Shown: positions 16,843-28,712, counted from the first letter of the stretch. The stretch is DNA of 64,000 nucleotides from Mesorhizobium sophorae (GCF_002270415.1 NZ_NNRI01000009.1:1-64000); one strand, 5' to 3'. A program made the numbers and translations. Notes: generated by a model not told the origin, from the sequence alone.

Positions 16843-17973
16843 CTAAATGGCTGGGATATCGCCCCGAGCCCAACCTTCCGAAATCTCCGCCGCGCGTGCT
16901 TCGAAGGCATGTGCCTCGATTGCCGCACGGATGTCCTGCATCAGCTTCTGATAATACGAGAGATTGTTCCAGGTGAGCAGCATCGCACCAAGCGCTTCCT
17001 GCGAGCGCACCAGATGGTGCAGATAGGCGCGTGAGTAGTCCCTCGCCGCCGGGCAGTCGCTTTCCTCGTCGAGGGGACGCGGATCGTCGGCATGGCGGGC
17101 GTTGCGCAGATTGACCTTGCCGCGCCTGGTGTAGGCAAGGCCGTGCCTGCCGGCCCGCGTCGGCATCACGCAATCGAACATGTCGATGCCGCGCGCCACC
17201 GATTTCAGGATATCGTCAGGGGTGCCGACGCCCATCAGATAGCGCGGCTTGTTTTCAGGCAGTTCAGGACAGGTGATCTCGAGCATCTCGAGCATCACCG
17301 CTTGCGGCTCGCCGACGGCCAGACCGCCGACCGCATAACCCTTCAACTCCATCGCGCTCAGTGCCTGAGCCGAACGCACCCTGAGTGCCGCGTTGTCGCC
17401 GCCTTGCACGATGCCGAACATCGCCTTGCCCGGCTGGTCGCCGAACGCCGTCTTGCAGCGCTCTGCCCAGCGCAGCGACAGCTCCATGGCGCGCTCGATC
17501 TCCTTCAACTCGGCCGGTAGCGCCGTGCATTCGTCGAGCTGCATCTGGATATCGGAATCGAGCAAACCCTGGATTTCGATCGAGCGCTCCGGTGACATCT
17601 CGTAGGCGGCGCCGTCAATGTGCGAGCGGAAGGTGACGCCTTTTTCGGTCAGCTTCCTCAGCTTGGACAGCGACATCACCTGGAAACCGCCGCTGTCGGT
17701 CAGGATCGGATGCGGCCAGCGGGCGAATTCGTGCAAGCCCCCAAGACGCGCCACGCGCTCGGCGCCGGGCCGCAGCATCAAATGGTAGGTGTTGCCCAGG
17801 ATGATGTCGGCGCCAAGGCCGCGCACCTGGTCCATATACATTGTCTTGACGGTGCCGCCGGTGCCGACCGGCATGAAGGCAGGCGTGCGGATTTCGCCGC
17901 GCGGCATGTCGATCACACCGCGCCGCGCCTTGCCGTCTGTCGCCAGAACCTTGAAGCTGAACGGCTTAGCCAT
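16843..17973 (-). CDS. tgt: tRNA-guanine transglycosylase (queuosine)
   Basis: A 376-residue enzyme that exchanges guanine-34 for preQ1 in tRNAs with GUN anticodons. The nucleophile is Asp267 (MFDCVMPTR) and the preQ1-contact Asp93 lies in [12 protein letters not shown]. The expected C-terminal zinc site is largely missing: Ser305, Cys307, Ala310 and Asn336 occupy positions that are Cys, Cys, Cys and His in E. coli. The ATG at 17973 overlaps the preceding 89-residue gene by eight bases and gives the family's usual length. It is co-transcribed with queA, which acts two steps later on the same base. Confidence 0.95.
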   Translation of the reverse strand: MAKPFSFKVLATDGKARRGVIDMPRGEIRTPAFMPVGTGGTVKTMYMDQVRGLGADIILGNTYHLMLRPGAERVARLGGLHEFARWPHPILTDSGGFQVMSLSKLRKLTEKGVTFRSHIDGAAYEMSPERSIEIQGLLDSDIQMQLDECTALPAELKEIERAMELSLRWAERCKTAFGDQPGKAMFGIVQGGDNAALRVRSAQALSAMELKGYAVGGLAVGEPQAVMLEMLEITCPELPENKPRYLMGVGTPDDILKSVARGIDMFDCVMPTRAGRHGLAYTRRGKVNLRNARHADDPRPLDEESDCPAARDYSRAYLHHLVRSQEALGAMLLTWNNLSYYQKLMQDIRAAIEAHAFEARAAEISEGWARGDIPAI

Positions 17974-18235
17974 TGAATTCCTTGTCATGAACCGGGGCGC
18001 CAGGTGCCTGTTTGTCGAGCGACTGGCGGTATTGGATGCAGCCACGCAAGAATTTCGGCCAGGGCGGCACGGCGATCGACGGCTCGGTCTTCTCCGGCAG
18101 CAGGTCCCACAGATCCGGGTGATGCCAGCACAAATCATGGCCGGTGGCGTCGCGATGCTGGCGAATGCCGGTGCGCAATTTCTTCACTTCCGCGATCAAT
18201 GCATCGCGGTCCAGGCTCACGAGATCATCGTCCAT
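17966..18235 (-). CDS. Conserved 89-residue protein between queA and tgt
   Basis: A small soluble protein with a helical N-terminus ([20 protein letters not shown]), then the distinctive core [17 protein letters not shown] and a tail rich in Pro and basic residues. It overlaps queA by 11 bases at its start and tgt by eight at its end, so it is translationally linked to both. I do not recognise a function. The Cys-His-His cluster is suggestive of metal contact, but this is speculation. Confidence 0.8.
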   Translation of the reverse strand: MDDDLVSLDRDALIAEVKKLRTGIRQHRDATGHDLCWHHPDLWDLLPEKTEPSIAVPPWPKFLRGCIQYRQSLDKQAPGAPVHDKEFNG

Positions 18236-19313
18236 CGCTCATCTCCGCTCGATAAAGCAGGCTTGCGTCTCCATAGGAGTAGAACCTGTAGCGGTTCTCG
18301 ATGGCATGCGCATAGGCCGCACGCATCGTATCGAGACCACTGAAGGCCGACACCAGCATGAACAGGGTCGAGCGCGGCAGGTGGAAATTGGTCATCAACA
18401 TGTCGGCGGTGCGAAAGCGGTAGCCGGGCGTGATGAAAATGTCGGTCGGACCGGACCATGCAACCAGGGTACCGTCCGCGCGCGCCGCGCTTTCCAGCAG
18501 GCGCAGCGAGGTCGTGCCGACAGCGACGATGCGGCCACCCCTCGCCTTGGCCGCGTTGAGCGCGTCGGCGGTCGCCTCGCTGACCGAGCCGGTCTCGGCG
18601 TGCATCTTGTGGTCGGCGGTGTCATCCGCCTTCACCGGCAGGAACGTGCCGGCGCCGACATGTAAGGTAACGAAGCGGCGCTCGACCCCCTTGGCGTCGA
18701 GTATCGCAAAAAGCTCCGGCGTGAAATGCAGGCCTGCCGTGGGTGCGGCAACGGCGCCTTCTTCCCGGGCATAGATGGTCTGGTAGTCAGCCCGGTCGCG
18801 TTCGTCGTCGTCGCGCTTCGAGGCGATATAGGGCGGCAGCGGAATATGGCCGACCGCATGCAGCGCCTCGTCCAGGAAGGGCCCCGACAGGTCGAAGCCA
18901 AGCAGCGCTTCGCCGCCCTCGCCTTTCTCGATCACGGTGGCGTCGAGCTGGCCGAGGAAACAGGAATTGCCATCATGGCCGAAATGGATACGGTCACCGG
19001 CGGCAATGCGCTTGCCCGGTCGCATGAAGGCCAGCCAGCGGTCCGGCGCCATGCGCATGTGCAGCGTGGCTTCGACCTGAGCCTGCGCCTCGCCGCGCCG
19101 TCTGATGCCCTTCAGTTGCGCCGGAATGACCTTGGTGTCGTTGAAGACCAGCACGTCGCCGGCCCTGAGCAAGGACGGCAGGTCGCCAACCGACCGGTCG
19201 TCGAGCCCGTCGCCGGGCTTGACCACCAGCATCTTGGCGCTGTCGCGCGGCTCTGCCGGACGAAGCGCGATACGCTCCTCCGGTAGGTCGAAGTCAAACA
19301 GATCGACGCGCAT
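18225..19313 (-). CDS. queA: S-adenosylmethionine:tRNA ribosyltransferase-isomerase
   Basis: A 362-residue QueA, which transfers the ribosyl group of SAM to preQ1-modified tRNA to give epoxyqueuosine. Family landmarks are the N-terminal [23 protein letters not shown] region, DYQTIYARE near 180, [10 protein letters not shown] near 200, [11 protein letters not shown] near 265 and [25 protein letters not shown] near 295-315. Its ATG overlaps the stop of the upstream transporter gene, and its end overlaps the 89-residue gene, so the four genes form one operon with tgt last. Confidence 0.95.
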   Translation of the reverse strand: MRVDLFDFDLPEERIALRPAEPRDSAKMLVVKPGDGLDDRSVGDLPSLLRAGDVLVFNDTKVIPAQLKGIRRRGEAQAQVEATLHMRMAPDRWLAFMRPGKRIAAGDRIHFGHDGNSCFLGQLDATVIEKGEGGEALLGFDLSGPFLDEALHAVGHIPLPPYIASKRDDDERDRADYQTIYAREEGAVAAPTAGLHFTPELFAILDAKGVERRFVTLHVGAGTFLPVKADDTADHKMHAETGSVSEATADALNAAKARGGRIVAVGTTSLRLLESAARADGTLVAWSGPTDIFITPGYRFRTADMLMTNFHLPRSTLFMLVSAFSGLDTMRAAYAHAIENRYRFYSYGDASLLYRAEMSDGR

Positions 19314-19762
19314 CAGTAGAGCCGGACGAGCAGCGCTCCGGCCAGCAGCAGCACCGCACCGGCGACGCGGCCGAGCGAGATTTCACGCACCGCGACGCCA
19401 AGGAAGCCAACGCGGTCGATGAGCATGCCGGCCAGCAACTGTCCCGCCACCAGAAACGCCATCAGGGCGGCGGCACCGATGCGCGGCGTCAGGATGGTCG
19501 AAAGCGTCACATAGAAGCCGCCAAGCATGCCACCGGCGATGAACAGCCACGGTGCCGGCGCCTTCCAGTCGAGCGTGACGCCTTGCAGCTTCACCACCGT
19601 GACGGAGATGATGCCGAGCACCACCGCGCCCGACAGGAACGAAAACGCAGCCGCCGCGACCGGGAGCCCCAGGCCGCGCGCCAGCTGCGAATTGATCGGC
19701 GCCTGAATGGCAATGAAGGCGCCGGACAGGATGCCGAGAAGCGACCAGACGACGCCCATCAT
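19313..19762 (-). CDS. DMT-superfamily membrane protein (DUF606/YdcZ type)
   Basis: A 149-residue protein with five predicted membrane helices and internal glycine- and alanine-rich segments ([23 protein letters not shown] near the start), typical of the single-repeat DUF606 small transporter family. These usually work as dimers. Its stop overlaps the queA start, so it is the first gene of the queA operon. Substrate unknown; a role in queuosine precursor uptake would be only a guess from position. Confidence 0.8.
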   Translation of the reverse strand: MMGVVWSLLGILSGAFIAIQAPINSQLARGLGLPVAAAAFSFLSGAVVLGIISVTVVKLQGVTLDWKAPAPWLFIAGGMLGGFYVTLSTILTPRIGAAALMAFLVAGQLLAGMLIDRVGFLGVAVREISLGRVAGAVLLLAGALLVRLY

Positions 19763-19774
19763 TGATGTTTTGCC

Positions 19775-20287
19775 TTACTTGACGTCGGCCGCGACCTTCA
19801 GCGACACGATCTTGTCGGGATCCGGCACCGGCTCGCCGCGCTTGATCTTGTCGACATTGTCCATGCCTTCGATGACCTGGCCCCAGACCGTGTACTGGCG
19901 GTTGAGGAAGGCGGCATCGTCGAAGCAGATGAAGAACTGCGAATTGGCCGAGTTCGGGTTTTGCGAACGGGCCATCGAACAGGTGCCGCGCCCATGGTTG
20001 GCGTTGGAGAATTCAGCCTTGAGGTCGGGCTTGTCGGAGCCGCCCATGCCCGCACGCGACGGAGCAAAGGAGGGCTTGCTGGAATTGCCGAACTTGACGT
20101 CGCCGGTCTGCGCCATGAAGCCGTCGATGACGCGGTGGAAGACCACGCCGTCATAGGCGCCTTCGCGTGCCAGTTCCTTGATACGGGCGACATGGCCGGG
20201 CGCCAGGTCGGGGAAAAGTTCGATGACGACGTTGCCCTTGGTCGTCTCCATGATGAGCGCGTTTTCGCGGTCCTTGATCTCGGCCAT
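19775..20287 (-). CDS. ppiB: Cytoplasmic peptidyl-prolyl isomerase (cyclophilin)
   Basis: A 170-residue cyclophilin without signal peptide. Active-site landmarks are present: FHRVIDGFMAQTGD with the catalytic Arg, MARSQNPNSANSQFFI and the WGQVIEGMDNVD segment. It catalyses cis-trans isomerisation of prolyl bonds in the cytoplasm. It lies 40 bp downstream of a paralogue that does have a signal peptide, and the two share long identical stretches, indicating tandem duplication followed by relocation of one product. Confidence 0.93.
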   Translation of the reverse strand: MAEIKDRENALIMETTKGNVVIELFPDLAPGHVARIKELAREGAYDGVVFHRVIDGFMAQTGDVKFGNSSKPSFAPSRAGMGGSDKPDLKAEFSNANHGRGTCSMARSQNPNSANSQFFICFDDAAFLNRQYTVWGQVIEGMDNVDKIKRGEPVPDPDKIVSLKVAADVK

Positions 20288-20327
20288 GTCAGATATCCTT
20301 TTCAGAAAACAGAGTTATTCGACAACT

Positions 20328-20915
20328 TTACTTGTCTGCGGCGATGCGCACCTTGAGCATCCGGTCAGGGTCGGTGACCGTGCCATTGTCCGCTTCGTCG
20401 CCCTTCTTGATGTGGTCCACCAGCTCCATGCCGCTGACGACGGTGCCGACGATGGTGTATTGGCCATCGAGGGGCGGCGCCGGCGCGAACATGATGAAGA
20501 ACTGCGAATTGGCGGAGTTGGGGTCCTGCGAGCGGGCCATGCCGACCACGCCGCGCTTGTAGTGTTCGGTCTGCGAGAATTCTGCCGGCAGGTCGGGTTG
20601 ATCGGAACCGCCGGTGCCGACGGCCTCGGCGCTAAAACCCTTCTTCATGTTACCGAACTTGACGTCGCCGGTCTGCGCCATGAAGCCGTCGATGACGCGG
20701 TGGAAGGCGACGTTGTCATAGGCGCCCTGGCGCACCAGCTTCTTGATCTGCGCGACGTTCTTGGGTGCCAGATCGGGCCGAAGCGCGATGGTGACGTCGC
20801 CGTCCTTCAGCGTGATGATCATGGTGTTTTCCGGGTCGGCGGCGAAGGCCGAGACAGACGACGTCACAAGACCGGCAAGCACAATGAGGAACGAGGCAAG
20901 CTTTTTCAGCTGCAT
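20328..20915 (-). CDS. Periplasmic peptidyl-prolyl isomerase (cyclophilin)
   Basis: A 195-residue cyclophilin with a Sec signal peptide (MQLKKLASFLIVLAGL..., cleavage after AFA near residue 25), so the product acts in the periplasm. The active site is intact (FHRVIDGFMAQTGD; MARSQDPNSANSQFF). The ATG at 20915 has GGAG seven bases upstream; an upstream in-frame reading overlaps coaD and lacks an early signal. It is 16 bp after coaD and 40 bp before the cytoplasmic paralogue, suggesting a coaD-ppi-ppiB operon. Confidence 0.92.
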   Translation of the reverse strand: MQLKKLASFLIVLAGLVTSSVSAFAADPENTMIITLKDGDVTIALRPDLAPKNVAQIKKLVRQGAYDNVAFHRVIDGFMAQTGDVKFGNMKKGFSAEAVGTGGSDQPDLPAEFSQTEHYKRGVVGMARSQDPNSANSQFFIMFAPAPPLDGQYTIVGTVVSGMELVDHIKKGDEADNGTVTDPDRMLKVRIAADK

Positions 20916-20931
20916 ATCTATCTCCGGGATC

Positions 20932-21432
20932 TTATTTCGCGAATTTGGCGGTGAGCGCACCGGCAACCGCCGCCGGCACGAAGGGGCGGATGTCGCCTCC
21001 CATCGAGGCAATCTGGCGGACAAGTGTGGCGGTAATGGTGCGCACGGACGGGCTGGCGGGCAGAAAAACCGTCTGCAGTTCAGGCGCCATGGTCTCGTTC
21101 ATGCCGGCCATCTGCATCTCGTAGTCGAGGTCGGTGCCATCGCGCAGGCCTCGGATCATGATCGAGGCGCCCTGCTTCCTGGCCGCGTCGATGACCAGCC
21201 CGTCGAAGGCCACAACCTTGATGCGCGCACCGTCGCGGCCAAATAAAGTCTTCGTCGCACTCTCGATCAGCCCCACCCGTTCCTCGAAGGAAAACAGCGG
21301 CTGCTTGCCCGGGTGGATGCCGATGGCCGCATAGACGACGTCGGCCACCGCCAGCGACGCTTTCAGCACGTCGAGATGGCCGTTGGTCAACGGGTCGAAG
21401 GAGCCGGCATAGAGGGCGATGCGTTCAGTCAT
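20932..21432 (-). CDS. coaD: Phosphopantetheine adenylyltransferase
   Basis: A 166-residue CoaD, which transfers AMP from ATP to 4'-phosphopantetheine in coenzyme A synthesis. The nucleotidyltransferase motif TNGHLDVL is at about 16-23 (the GxH motif), and ISSTxVR is replaced by the usual rhizobial [18 protein letters not shown] near residues 125-142. The ATG at 21432 gives the normal family length; a longer reading adds 25 unsupported residues. Confidence 0.94.
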   Translation of the reverse strand: MTERIALYAGSFDPLTNGHLDVLKASLAVADVVYAAIGIHPGKQPLFSFEERVGLIESATKTLFGRDGARIKVVAFDGLVIDAARKQGASIMIRGLRDGTDLDYEMQMAGMNETMAPELQTVFLPASPSVRTITATLVRQIASMGGDIRPFVPAAVAGALTAKFAK

Positions 21433-21626
21433 GGCTGGTGCTTCTAACGAGCCTCTCTCGCAAAGGCAAATCCGATTGGCGAGCCGGTCGTGAACCTTTT
21501 CCGCCACGTGAACGACAGATGAACATGCTGATCACGAAGCCTTCACGCAGCGTTCACTAGGTTGCACCTTAATAAGATGAAACCAAAATCCCATATCTTC
21601 GTTGTTAGGCGCAGGAGAACACACAC

Positions 21627-21779
21627 ATGCTGATCTACATGCTCGCCACCGCAATGACCGTCGCCATGCTGATCGCCACCGTTTTCGGCTTGCATCAGGA
21701 GGCTCAGCGCATCCGCATCAAGGCCAATACCAAGCGCTTCGAAGGTTTTGGCCCCCGCAAGCCATATCGCCACTACTAA
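21627..21779 (+). CDS. Small single-span membrane protein, 50 residues
   Basis: A 50-residue open frame starting MLIYMLATAMTVAMLIATVF, one transmembrane helix followed by a strongly basic tail (HQEAQRIRIKANTKRFEGFG then PRKPYRHY). It has a clear AGGAG site nine to ten bases before the ATG, a codon usage like its neighbours and a palindromic terminator 22 bp after the stop. It is isolated between coaD and the convergent gyrA. Function unknown; likely an inner-membrane peptide with the basic tail in the cytoplasm. Confidence 0.75.
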   Translation: MLIYMLATAMTVAMLIATVFGLHQEAQRIRIKANTKRFEGFGPRKPYRHY

Positions 21780-21800
21780 GTTTCGCCTGAACGTGCCACC

Positions 21801-21822
21801 ACGCCGGCCCATGGGCCGGCGT
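21801..21822 (+). terminator. Palindromic terminator after the 50-residue gene
   Basis: A perfect 22-bp palindrome folds into a nine-pair GC stem with a CATG loop, followed by TTGTTAT on the plus strand. It lies between the convergent small gene and gyrA and could stop transcription from the left. The T-run is weak. Confidence 0.65.
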
Positions 21823-21848
21823 TGTTATGTCGAAACCTGGCGCTGGAC

Positions 21849-24647
<2,799 letters not shown>

Positions 24648-24821
24648 ATCGGATCACAATCTAATCAGGAATCACTTGCTGCTTATATAGGAAGCAAGCC
24701 CGAAACTCCAATATCCGCGACACTTTTCCAGTGTCAATTTTGGTGGTAATTTCAAAAGGATACCACTGATTGCGACGATATGGCCAAGGCGGTTTCGCCG
24801 CCACCAAGGCAAAAGCCTGCG

Positions 24822-26558
24822 ATGGACCGTTTTCCCCCAGCGAAAGCCACGAGCGCGATGAATTGGACCTCTTGGCTGCCGTTGCGAGCCCTGAGTGGTT
24901 GGACGCCGAGGGATCTGAACGGCGATCTGGTCGCGGGCCTCACACTGGCCGCGATCGCCATTCCCGAACAGATGGCGACCGCCCGCCTCGGCGGCTTTGC
25001 TCCCGAGGTCGGCTTCTTCGCTTTTGTTGCCGGTTCGGTGGCGTTCGCCCTGTTCGGTGCCAACCGGCACCTGTCGGCCGGTGCGGATTCGACCATCACG
25101 CCTCTGTTTGCCGGCAGTCTCGCCGTGCTCGCCGCAGCCGGGTCGCCACATTATCTGGCGCTGGCCTCCATGCTGGCTTTGATGGTCGGGCTGATCGTGA
25201 TTCTGAGCGGTCTCTTTCGCCTTGGCTGGGTCGCCGACCTCCTGTCGGTGCCGGTCACGACGGGTTTTCTGGCCGGCATCGCCATCCATATCATCGTTTC
25301 GCAATTGCCCGGACTACTCGGCCTGCCCGCCCAGAACGGTCAAACCTTGCGGCGCATCGGTGAGATCGCCGGCAGCCTGCACCTCACCAATCCCTGGAGC
25401 CTCGGACTCGGCCTCGGCGTCTTCGGAACCGTATTCTGCGCCGAACGCATCAGCGCCCGCATCCCCGGCGCATTGATCGGCATGGTGCTCGCCACCTCTG
25501 CGGTTGCCGTCTTCGGCCTCGAGGATCGCGGCGTCGAGGTGCTCGGCGCCTTGCCCAATGGCCTGCCACGGGCCGGCCTGCCGCTTGCCAGCCTTGGCGA
25601 TGTGCAGGCGCTGGTCCCGCTGGCATTGCTGATCGCCATCGTCGTCATGGTGCAGACAGCGGCCACCTCCCGTTCCTTCGCGCCGCAACAGGGTGACGCT
25701 CCTGACGTCAATCGCGATTTCGTCGGCGTCGGTGCCGGCAGCATCGTATCGGGCCTGTTCGGCGCCTTTGCGGTCAATGCCAGCCCGCCGCGCACGGCAA
25801 TCGTCTCCCAGTCGGGTGGCCGCTCACAGGTCGCGGGCCTCATTGCCGCGGCCATCGTGCTGACGCTGGGTGCTTTCGGTGGCGGCCTGCTCGCCGATGT
25901 TCCACAGGCCGCCCTTGCCGGTGTTCTGCTGTTCGTCGCCCAGCACATTCTGCGCTGGAAGGTGTTCGCCAGCGTCTACCGGCAGGCGCCCGTCGAATTC
26001 GCATTGATCCTCATCACCATGGCAGCCATCGTCGTGCTGCCCATCGAGACCGGCGTTGCGATCGGCATCGGCCTGTCGCTCCTGCATGGAATCTGGACCG
26101 CAACGCGCACGCAACTGATCGAACTGGAACAGGTGCCGGGGACTTCGGTGTGGTGGCCGCCCAGCGAGCCAGTTGCCGGCGATCAGCTCCCCAGCGTGCT
26201 CGTCGCGGCATTCCAGGCGCCGCTGTCCTTCGTCAATGCCGACGGCTTCAAGCGCGGCTTTGTCGATCTTGTCGATGCAAGGCGTGAGAGCGTGAAGCTG
26301 GTCGTGCTGGAGGCCAGCAACATCGTCGAGATCGACTACACGGCCGCGCAAGCCCTGATCGACACCATCACCCATTGCCGCAAGGCGGGCGCGATCTTTG
26401 CCATCGCGCGGATGGAATCGCTGCGCGCCCAGGCGGCGCTGGCACGATTTGGCATCGCCGACCTGATCGGCCCGCAGCGGATTTTTCACAGTGTCGATGC
26501 CGCCATCAGGACGCTCGCTCCGGACCAGCAGCCGCAACAACAGGACAAAGCCAAATGA
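24822..26558 (+). CDS. SulP-family anion transporter with STAS domain
   Basis: A 578-residue SulP transporter reading from ATG 24822. The start is uncertain: ATG 24780 and 24858 are also in frame, and homology-like sequence begins at SWLPLRALSGW just after 24858. About 11 to 12 membrane helices carry the SulP signature DLVAGLTLAAIAIPEQMA. A cytoplasmic STAS domain (about the last 130 residues, with EASNIVEIDYTAAQAL) follows. Such proteins move sulfate, bicarbonate or other anions; the substrate is not readable here. It overlaps the next gene by four bases (ATGA). Confidence 0.85.
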   Translation: MDRFPPAKATSAMNWTSWLPLRALSGWTPRDLNGDLVAGLTLAAIAIPEQMATARLGGFAPEVGFFAFVAGSVAFALFGANRHLSAGADSTITPLFAGSLAVLAAAGSPHYLALASMLALMVGLIVILSGLFRLGWVADLLSVPVTTGFLAGIAIHIIVSQLPGLLGLPAQNGQTLRRIGEIAGSLHLTNPWSLGLGLGVFGTVFCAERISARIPGALIGMVLATSAVAVFGLEDRGVEVLGALPNGLPRAGLPLASLGDVQALVPLALLIAIVVMVQTAATSRSFAPQQGDAPDVNRDFVGVGAGSIVSGLFGAFAVNASPPRTAIVSQSGGRSQVAGLIAAAIVLTLGAFGGGLLADVPQAALAGVLLFVAQHILRWKVFASVYRQAPVEFALILITMAAIVVLPIETGVAIGIGLSLLHGIWTATRTQLIELEQVPGTSVWWPPSEPVAGDQLPSVLVAAFQAPLSFVNADGFKRGFVDLVDARRESVKLVVLEASNIVEIDYTAAQALIDTITHCRKAGAIFAIARMESLRAQAALARFGIADLIGPQRIFHSVDAAIRTLAPDQQPQQQDKAK

Positions 26559-27175
26559 CCACCACGCGGGAACCCTTGTTGACCCCCGTCGCAGTCAGAG
26601 ATCTACGGCCGACGCAGATCACCGTCGGCATGCGGGAAGTCGCCTTGAAGCGCCAGATGATCCGCTCGCAAAGCGCCAGGAAGACTGGCACTTTTCTCGG
26701 CACCCATATGGTCCCGGTCGTGCTGGGGCCGAAGAAGCGCAACTATGTCACCGATCACCACCATCTCGCCCGCGCCCTGCTCGAGGAAGGCATCGGGGAT
26801 ATTCTGGTCACAGTGATCAGCGACCTGTCGGAACTCGACAAGGACGCCTTCCTCTTCGTGCTCGACAATCGCGGCTGGATGCATCCGTTCGACGAGAACG
26901 GCAGGCGCCGGGGCTACGACGCCATTCCCAAGACCATGGCCGAGCTCGTCGACGACCCCTACAGGAGCATGGCCGGTGAACTGCGCCGGCAAGGTGGTTT
27001 CGCGAAGGACACCACCCCGTTCAGCGAATTCCTGTGGGCGGATTTTTTGCGCCGGCGCATCGACCGGGATGCGGTGGCGAAGAATTTCGACAAGGCGATG
27101 AAGGAGGCCCTGAACCTGGCCAAGGCCAAGGACGCCGACTACCTGCCCGGCTGGTGCGGACCGACATCGGACTGA
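26555..27175 (+). CDS. ParB-like nuclease-superfamily protein (ParBc_2 type)
   Basis: A 206-residue protein resembling the ParBc_2 family of putative ParB-like nucleases: VRDLRPTQITVGMREV near the start, then VVLGPKKRNYVTDHHHLARALLEEG at about 55-80, where the D-H-H-H cluster matches the family's conserved core. It lacks the ParB helix-turn-helix, so it is not a partition protein. Translationally coupled to the SulP transporter. Its last 37 bases overlap the convergent AraC gene. Role unknown. Confidence 0.75.
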   Translation: MTTTREPLLTPVAVRDLRPTQITVGMREVALKRQMIRSQSARKTGTFLGTHMVPVVLGPKKRNYVTDHHHLARALLEEGIGDILVTVISDLSELDKDAFLFVLDNRGWMHPFDENGRRRGYDAIPKTMAELVDDPYRSMAGELRRQGGFAKDTTPFSEFLWADFLRRRIDRDAVAKNFDKAMKEALNLAKAKDADYLPGWCGPTSD

Positions 27176-28098
27176 CGCCACAAGACCGCAGCGACGGACA
27201 AAGCCTGCACAACGCCGCTCGCGCGGCGGGCGCGATAGTCGCCCGGCGTCTCGCCCATGACGCGCAGAAAGCGGCGATTGAACGTCGACAGATCGTTGAA
27301 GCCTGCCTCGAAGGCGATCACCGAGACCGCATCGTCGGACAGCCGCAGCCGCACCGCCGCGCGATGCAGCCGGGTCTTGAGCAGGAACTGGTAGGGCGTC
27401 ATGCCCGCGACCTGCCGGAAGATGCGCAGGAAATGATAGGGGCTGGTCGCGGTCTCGTCGGCCAGCGCCGAAAGCGAGACCGGCCTGTCGGCATCGAGTT
27501 CGATCCGCCGCACCGCTTCGGCAACCCGCTTCTGATCGCGGCGGCTTGGCGCGCGCCTGACAGGTGTGGAGCTAAAGGTTGTTGCCACCGCGGCACCCGC
27601 AATGCGCAGCCCGAGTTCCTCGAAGGCGTCGATGTCGGCCATCTCGCGAGCGGTTTCCGCTTCGGCGAGTAAGGATGCCAGGGCCGGCAACGGCGGCAGG
27701 CGTGGGGCCTCGAAGGCCAGCTTCTTCGCGCCCGGCACACCAGCCACGATCCGTTCCATGTAGGCCGGCCCGAAATGGAACGAGAGGCAACGGTCGCCAC
27801 TGCCATGTTCATGCCCGCATTCGTAGCATGTGGCGGGATTGCCGAGCAGGAGCGCGCCGGGCGCCAGCATCGCCGTGCCTTGTTGCGTGCGATAGCGGAA
27901 CGTGCCGCCGGTGACAGCGGCGACGCAGAAATCTCGATGGGCTTCCTCGAACGGCCGCTCACCGGCGCTGGCCGTGCAGATCACATCCGCCACGTGCCAG
28001 CCGGCCCCGGATGCGAGAGTACGCGTGGTCGCTGTCATGACCGAAATGTCGCTGTCATGACCGAAATATAGCAATTTTTCCCAAGCCCAGAACCCCAT
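27139..28098 (-). CDS. AraC-family transcriptional regulator
   Basis: A 319-residue regulator with an N-terminal cupin-like sensing domain and a C-terminal pair of AraC helix-turn-helix motifs (about 210-305; SLSALADETATSPYHFLRIFRQ and DDAVSVIAFEAGFNDLSTFNRRF). The ATG at 28098 has GGGAGGAG nine bases upstream, but the first 20 codons include a 20-bp tandem duplication; ATG 28038 gives a more typical 299-residue protein without a good Shine-Dalgarno. It is divergent, 45 bp from the gene at 28144, which it probably controls along with the VOC gene. Confidence 0.85.
   Translation of the reverse strand: MGFWAWEKLLYFGHDSDISVMTATTRTLASGAGWHVADVICTASAGERPFEEAHRDFCVAAVTGGTFRYRTQQGTAMLAPGALLLGNPATCYECGHEHGSGDRCLSFHFGPAYMERIVAGVPGAKKLAFEAPRLPPLPALASLLAEAETAREMADIDAFEELGLRIAGAAVATTFSSTPVRRAPSRRDQKRVAEAVRRIELDADRPVSLSALADETATSPYHFLRIFRQVAGMTPYQFLLKTRLHRAAVRLRLSDDAVSVIAFEAGFNDLSTFNRRFLRVMGETPGDYRARRASGVVQALSVAAVLWRQSDVGPHQPGR
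28029..28067. repeat. 20-bp tandem duplication at araC-type gene start
   Basis: TCGCTGTCATGACCGAAAT occurs twice (28029-28047 and 28049-28067) with a 20-bp period. Each copy carries a possible ATG on the minus strand. Because 20 is not a multiple of three, the duplication shifts frame and decides which start codon is usable. Confidence 0.85.
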
Positions 28099-28143
28099 CG
28101 CAGCCTACTCCTCCCGGTCTCCTGACAAGAAGAGACCGGAACC

Positions 28144-28680
28144 ATGTACGACCAATCCTCCTTTGCCGAAGCCTTGCACAGTGCCGGACCAATCAACGGA
28201 CTTGCTGAAAAACTGAACCTCTATGGCCGTTTCGTCGGCGCCTGGACTTTTGACGCCTCCCGCCATCTCGAGGACGGCACGGTGCTGACCGGGAGTGGCG
28301 AAGTGCATTTCGGCTGGGTGCTGGAAGGCCGCGCAATCCAGGATGTCTGGATTCTGCCCGCGCGGGACGCCGGCCCCTCGCCTTCGCTCGGCAAATGGAC
28401 GTTCTATGGCACGACATTGCGCGTCTACGACCCCGCCGCCGACGCCTGGCACATCTTCTGGAGCGACCCGCGCAACCAGTATTACAGCCGGCAGCTCGGC
28501 CGTGCCGAACGCGATACCATCGTGCAAGTGGGCGCCGATGGCGCCGGCTCCTCGGTGCGCTGGAGCTTTTCGCGCATCACCGAGAATTCCTTCCGCTGGC
28601 TCGGCGAGCGCTCACACGACAATGGCGCGACATGGCGGCTGGAAGTCGAATTCCTGGCGCGCCGAACGGCAACAACCTGA
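28144..28680 (+). CDS. Conserved hypothetical protein, 178 residues
   Basis: A soluble protein without signal peptide, rich in Trp and in short beta strands (GRFVGAWTFDASRHLEDG, VLEGRAIQDVWI, WHIFWSDPRNQYYSRQLG, FRWLGERSHDNGATWRLE). The alternating pattern suggests a small beta-barrel ligand-binding domain like those of DUF1579 or related families, but I do not recognise it firmly. It is divergent from the AraC regulator and 32 bp before the VOC gene, so the pair may be a regulated unit for handling a small molecule. Confidence 0.7.
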   Translation: MYDQSSFAEALHSAGPINGLAEKLNLYGRFVGAWTFDASRHLEDGTVLTGSGEVHFGWVLEGRAIQDVWILPARDAGPSPSLGKWTFYGTTLRVYDPAADAWHIFWSDPRNQYYSRQLGRAERDTIVQVGADGAGSSVRWSFSRITENSFRWLGERSHDNGATWRLEVEFLARRTATT

Positions 28681-28712
28681 CGCTACAAGCCATTGTAACA
28701 ATGGAGAAAAAT

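Noticed and set aside
16053..21432. Queuosine riboswitch upstream of the queA operon
   Set aside because: I looked for a preQ1-type hairpin in the short gap before the DMT gene at 19763-19774 and it is far too small to hold one.
26555..27175. Chromosome or plasmid partition ParB
   Set aside because: It lacks the ParB helix-turn-helix and a parA neighbour; the family match is to the putative ParB-like nuclease group.
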